This document shows positions 62,539-64,000 of a stretch of 64,000 bases of DNA, piece after piece (the first letter of the stretch is position 1; the number at the start of each line of letters is the position of its first letter). The stretch lies in assembly GCF_030503635.1 (NCBI RefSeq), contig NZ_CP129965.1, positions 1,240,001-1,304,000 of the forward strand. The letters run 5' to 3'. The position numbers and the translations under genes were made by a program. This DNA is from Corynebacterium sp. P3-F1 (lineage in GTDB: Bacteria; Actinomycetota; Actinomycetes; Mycobacteriales; Mycobacteriaceae). Under the pieces are notes generated by a model. The model worked only from the letters and a program-made list of their open reading frames with translations. It was not told where the DNA came from and ran no database searches.

Positions 62539-64000
62539 GTGAGTACTTTCCCCAAGGCCACGATCGAGGGTTACCCCCGCATCGGCGCCAACCGTGAGCT
62601 CAAGCGCGCGCTGGAGTCCTACTGGTCCGGCCGCATCGACGCCGACACCTTCCGCACGACCACTCGTGCACTGCGCATCGACACCTACAACCATCTGCGC
62701 GACCTCGGCCTGACCGAGGACTACGCCATCCCGGCGGATGTCGCCTACTACGACCAGGTGCTCGAGACCGGCCTCACCGTCGGCCTGATCGCCGGCGGCA
62801 CCGACCTGGACGAGGAATTTGCTCTGGCCCGCGGCAACGACACCCGCGTTCCGCTCGAGATGACCAAGTGGTTCGACACCAACTACCACTACCTCGTGCC
62901 CGAGGTTGAAGCTGGCCAGGACATCACCCCGGCATCGGAGCGCGTGCTTCGTCTCGTCGAGGAAGCTCGCGAGGCCGGCCACAAGGTCCGCCCGGCGCTC
63001 GTCGGCCCGGTCACCCTCCTCGCCCTGGCCAAGCCGGTCGAGTGGTCGCTGCTGGACAAGCTTGTCGACGCCTACGCTGCCGTCTTCGCCGCCCTCAAGG
63101 AAGCCGGTGTCGAGTGGGTCCAGGTCGCTGAGCCGGCACTGGTCGCCGATCTGTCCACCCCGGACGCTGAGCTGGCCAAGTACACCGAGCAGGCATGGAC
63201 CAAGCTCCTGGCCGAAGAAAACCGCCCGAACGTGTACGTGACCACCCCGTACGGCTCCGCCCGCGAGGGCCTGAACGCCCTGGCCACGGTCGCTCCGGAG
63301 GCAGTCCACGTCGACCTGTCCCCGTGGACCCTCGACGCCGACACCGACTACCCGGCACGCGTCGCCGCCGCCTTCGACGGCAAGGACACCACACTCGTCG
63401 CCGGCCTCATCGACGGCCGCAACGTCTGGGCCGCCAACCTGCGCGAGAAGGTCGAAGTGCTGAACAAGCTGGGCACTGCCGCTGACGCACACGTGTCCAC
63501 CTCCACCTCCCTGCAGCACGTCCCGCACACCCTCAACGCCGAGAAGAACCTCCCGGTCGATGTCGCTCCGTGGCTGTCGTTTGCCGACGAAAAGATCGAG
63601 GAGATCACCGCTCTCGTCGCCGGCGAGGAGAACGCGCCGGAGGCATTCGGCCGCTCCGACCGCGCCGTACGCACCCGCGCAGAGTCCACCCGCATCCACA
63701 ACGCAGCCGTCACCGACCGTGTGGCCAAGCTGCCGGAGGGCACCGTTCAGCGTCAGCCGGAGTTCGCGGAGCGCCAGGAAGCTCAGAAGGAGCTCGGCCT
63801 CCCGGCACTGCCGACCACCACGATCGGTTCCTTCCCGCAGACCACCGAGATCCGCAAGGCCCGCGCCGACCACCGCGCCGGCGAACTCAACGACGAGCAG
63901 TACAACGAGGCGCTCAAGACCGAGGTCAAGAACGTCATCGATCTGCAGGAGCGCCTCGGCCTGGACGTCCTCGTCCACGGTGAGCCGGAGCGCAACGACA
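62539..64000 (+). CDS. metE: Cobalamin-independent methionine synthase, cut by window end
   Basis: The GTG start follows AAGGAGAAACT. The 487 codons seen cover the N-terminal barrel (FPKATIEGYPRIGANRELKR; TKWFDTNYHYLVPE) and the start of the C-terminal catalytic half (LPTTTIGSFPQT; VLVHGEPERND). The zinc ligands lie beyond the window. It transfers the methyl from MetF's product to homocysteine. metF-metE pairing is a common actinobacterial layout. The full protein should be about 750 residues. Confidence 0.97.
   Translation, partial: MSTFPKATIEGYPRIGANRELKRALESYWSGRIDADTFRTTTRALRIDTYNHLRDLGLTEDYAIPADVAYYDQVLETGLTVGLIAGGTDLDEEFALARGNDTRVPLEMTKWFDTNYHYLVPEVEAGQDITPASERVLRLVEEAREAGHKVRPALVGPVTLLALAKPVEWSLLDKLVDAYAAVFAALKEAGVEWVQVAEPALVADLSTPDAELAKYTEQAWTKLLAEENRPNVYVTTPYGSAREGLNALATVAPEAVHVDLSPWTLDADTDYPARVAAAFDGKDTTLVAGLIDGRNVWAANLREKVEVLNKLGTAADAHVSTSTSLQHVPHTLNAEKNLPVDVAPWLSFADEKIEEITALVAGEENAPEAFGRSDRAVRTRAESTRIHNAAVTDRVAKLPEGTVQRQPEFAERQEAQKELGLPALPTTTIGSFPQTTEIRKARADHRAGELNDEQYNEALKTEVKNVIDLQERLGLDVLVHGEPERND

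Overview
The window is chromosomal DNA from a high-GC actinomycete, almost certainly a Corynebacterium, and it spans the replication origin. The gene order from about 21 to 44 kb (pcnA, a Nudix gene, a DUF6049 gene, murJ, sigM, trxB, trxA, cwlM, parB, parA, rsmG, yidC, yidD, rnpA, rpmH, dnaA, dnaN, recF, a DciA-like gene, gyrB) is the order known from mycobacteria and corynebacteria. Four parS sites, corynebacterial -10 boxes and actinobacterial families (DUF3566, DUF6918, a MurJ fused to a pseudokinase) agree with this.

Left arm, 1-21 kb: the end of an MFS transporter, a pirin-like gene, a pRiA4b ORF-3-like gene, two DUF202 genes, a VanZ gene, leuS, a flavodoxin-like gene, a TPM-domain membrane protein and a dicarboxylate/amino-acid symporter. 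Then comes a complete trpEGD(CF)BA operon with an SdpI-like gene in front and a Rieske protein plus a small gene behind. An 800-bp stretch with hairpins, a DnaA box and tiny ORFs follows, then a small secreted protein, the BrnFE amino-acid exporter and a YqgE protein. All four parS sites lie between 3.9 and 14.8 kb; one is also the stem of an intrinsic terminator, and two are inside genes.

Origin region, 21-46 kb: wall synthesis and thiol homeostasis genes (murJ, cwlM, sigM, trxB, trxA), the ParAB segregation genes, and the membrane-insertion and RNase P genes (yidC, yidD, rnpA, rpmH) run leftward or rightward toward the origin. DnaA boxes lie on both sides of dnaA. The dnaA-dnaN spacer, with four perfect boxes in the same orientation, is the likeliest oriC. 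dnaN, recF, the DciA-like gene and gyrB follow.

Right arm, 46-64 kb: between gyrB and gyrA sits an accessory block with an alpha/beta hydrolase, two tenA genes under a TPP riboswitch, a DUF6918 gene, a start-less Cys-rich ORF and a ribbon-helix-helix/Doc-like toxin-antitoxin pair. After gyrA come DUF3566, tRNA-Ile and two tRNA-Ala genes, a secreted peptide-like protein, a nitroreductase-like/YdhR operon with a likely repressor operator, a second TPP riboswitch with a thiXYZ-type importer, a truncated YhgE/Pip gene, a membrane protein, metF and the start of metE. The two TPP-controlled loci plausibly form one thiamine-pyrimidine salvage route.

The most unusual signal is an 11-base word, CGTCGATAAGC, present 17 times on both strands. 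I estimate about 0.03 expected by base composition. It lies mostly inside genes, always in one codon phase, and I cannot tie it to a known corynebacterial element.
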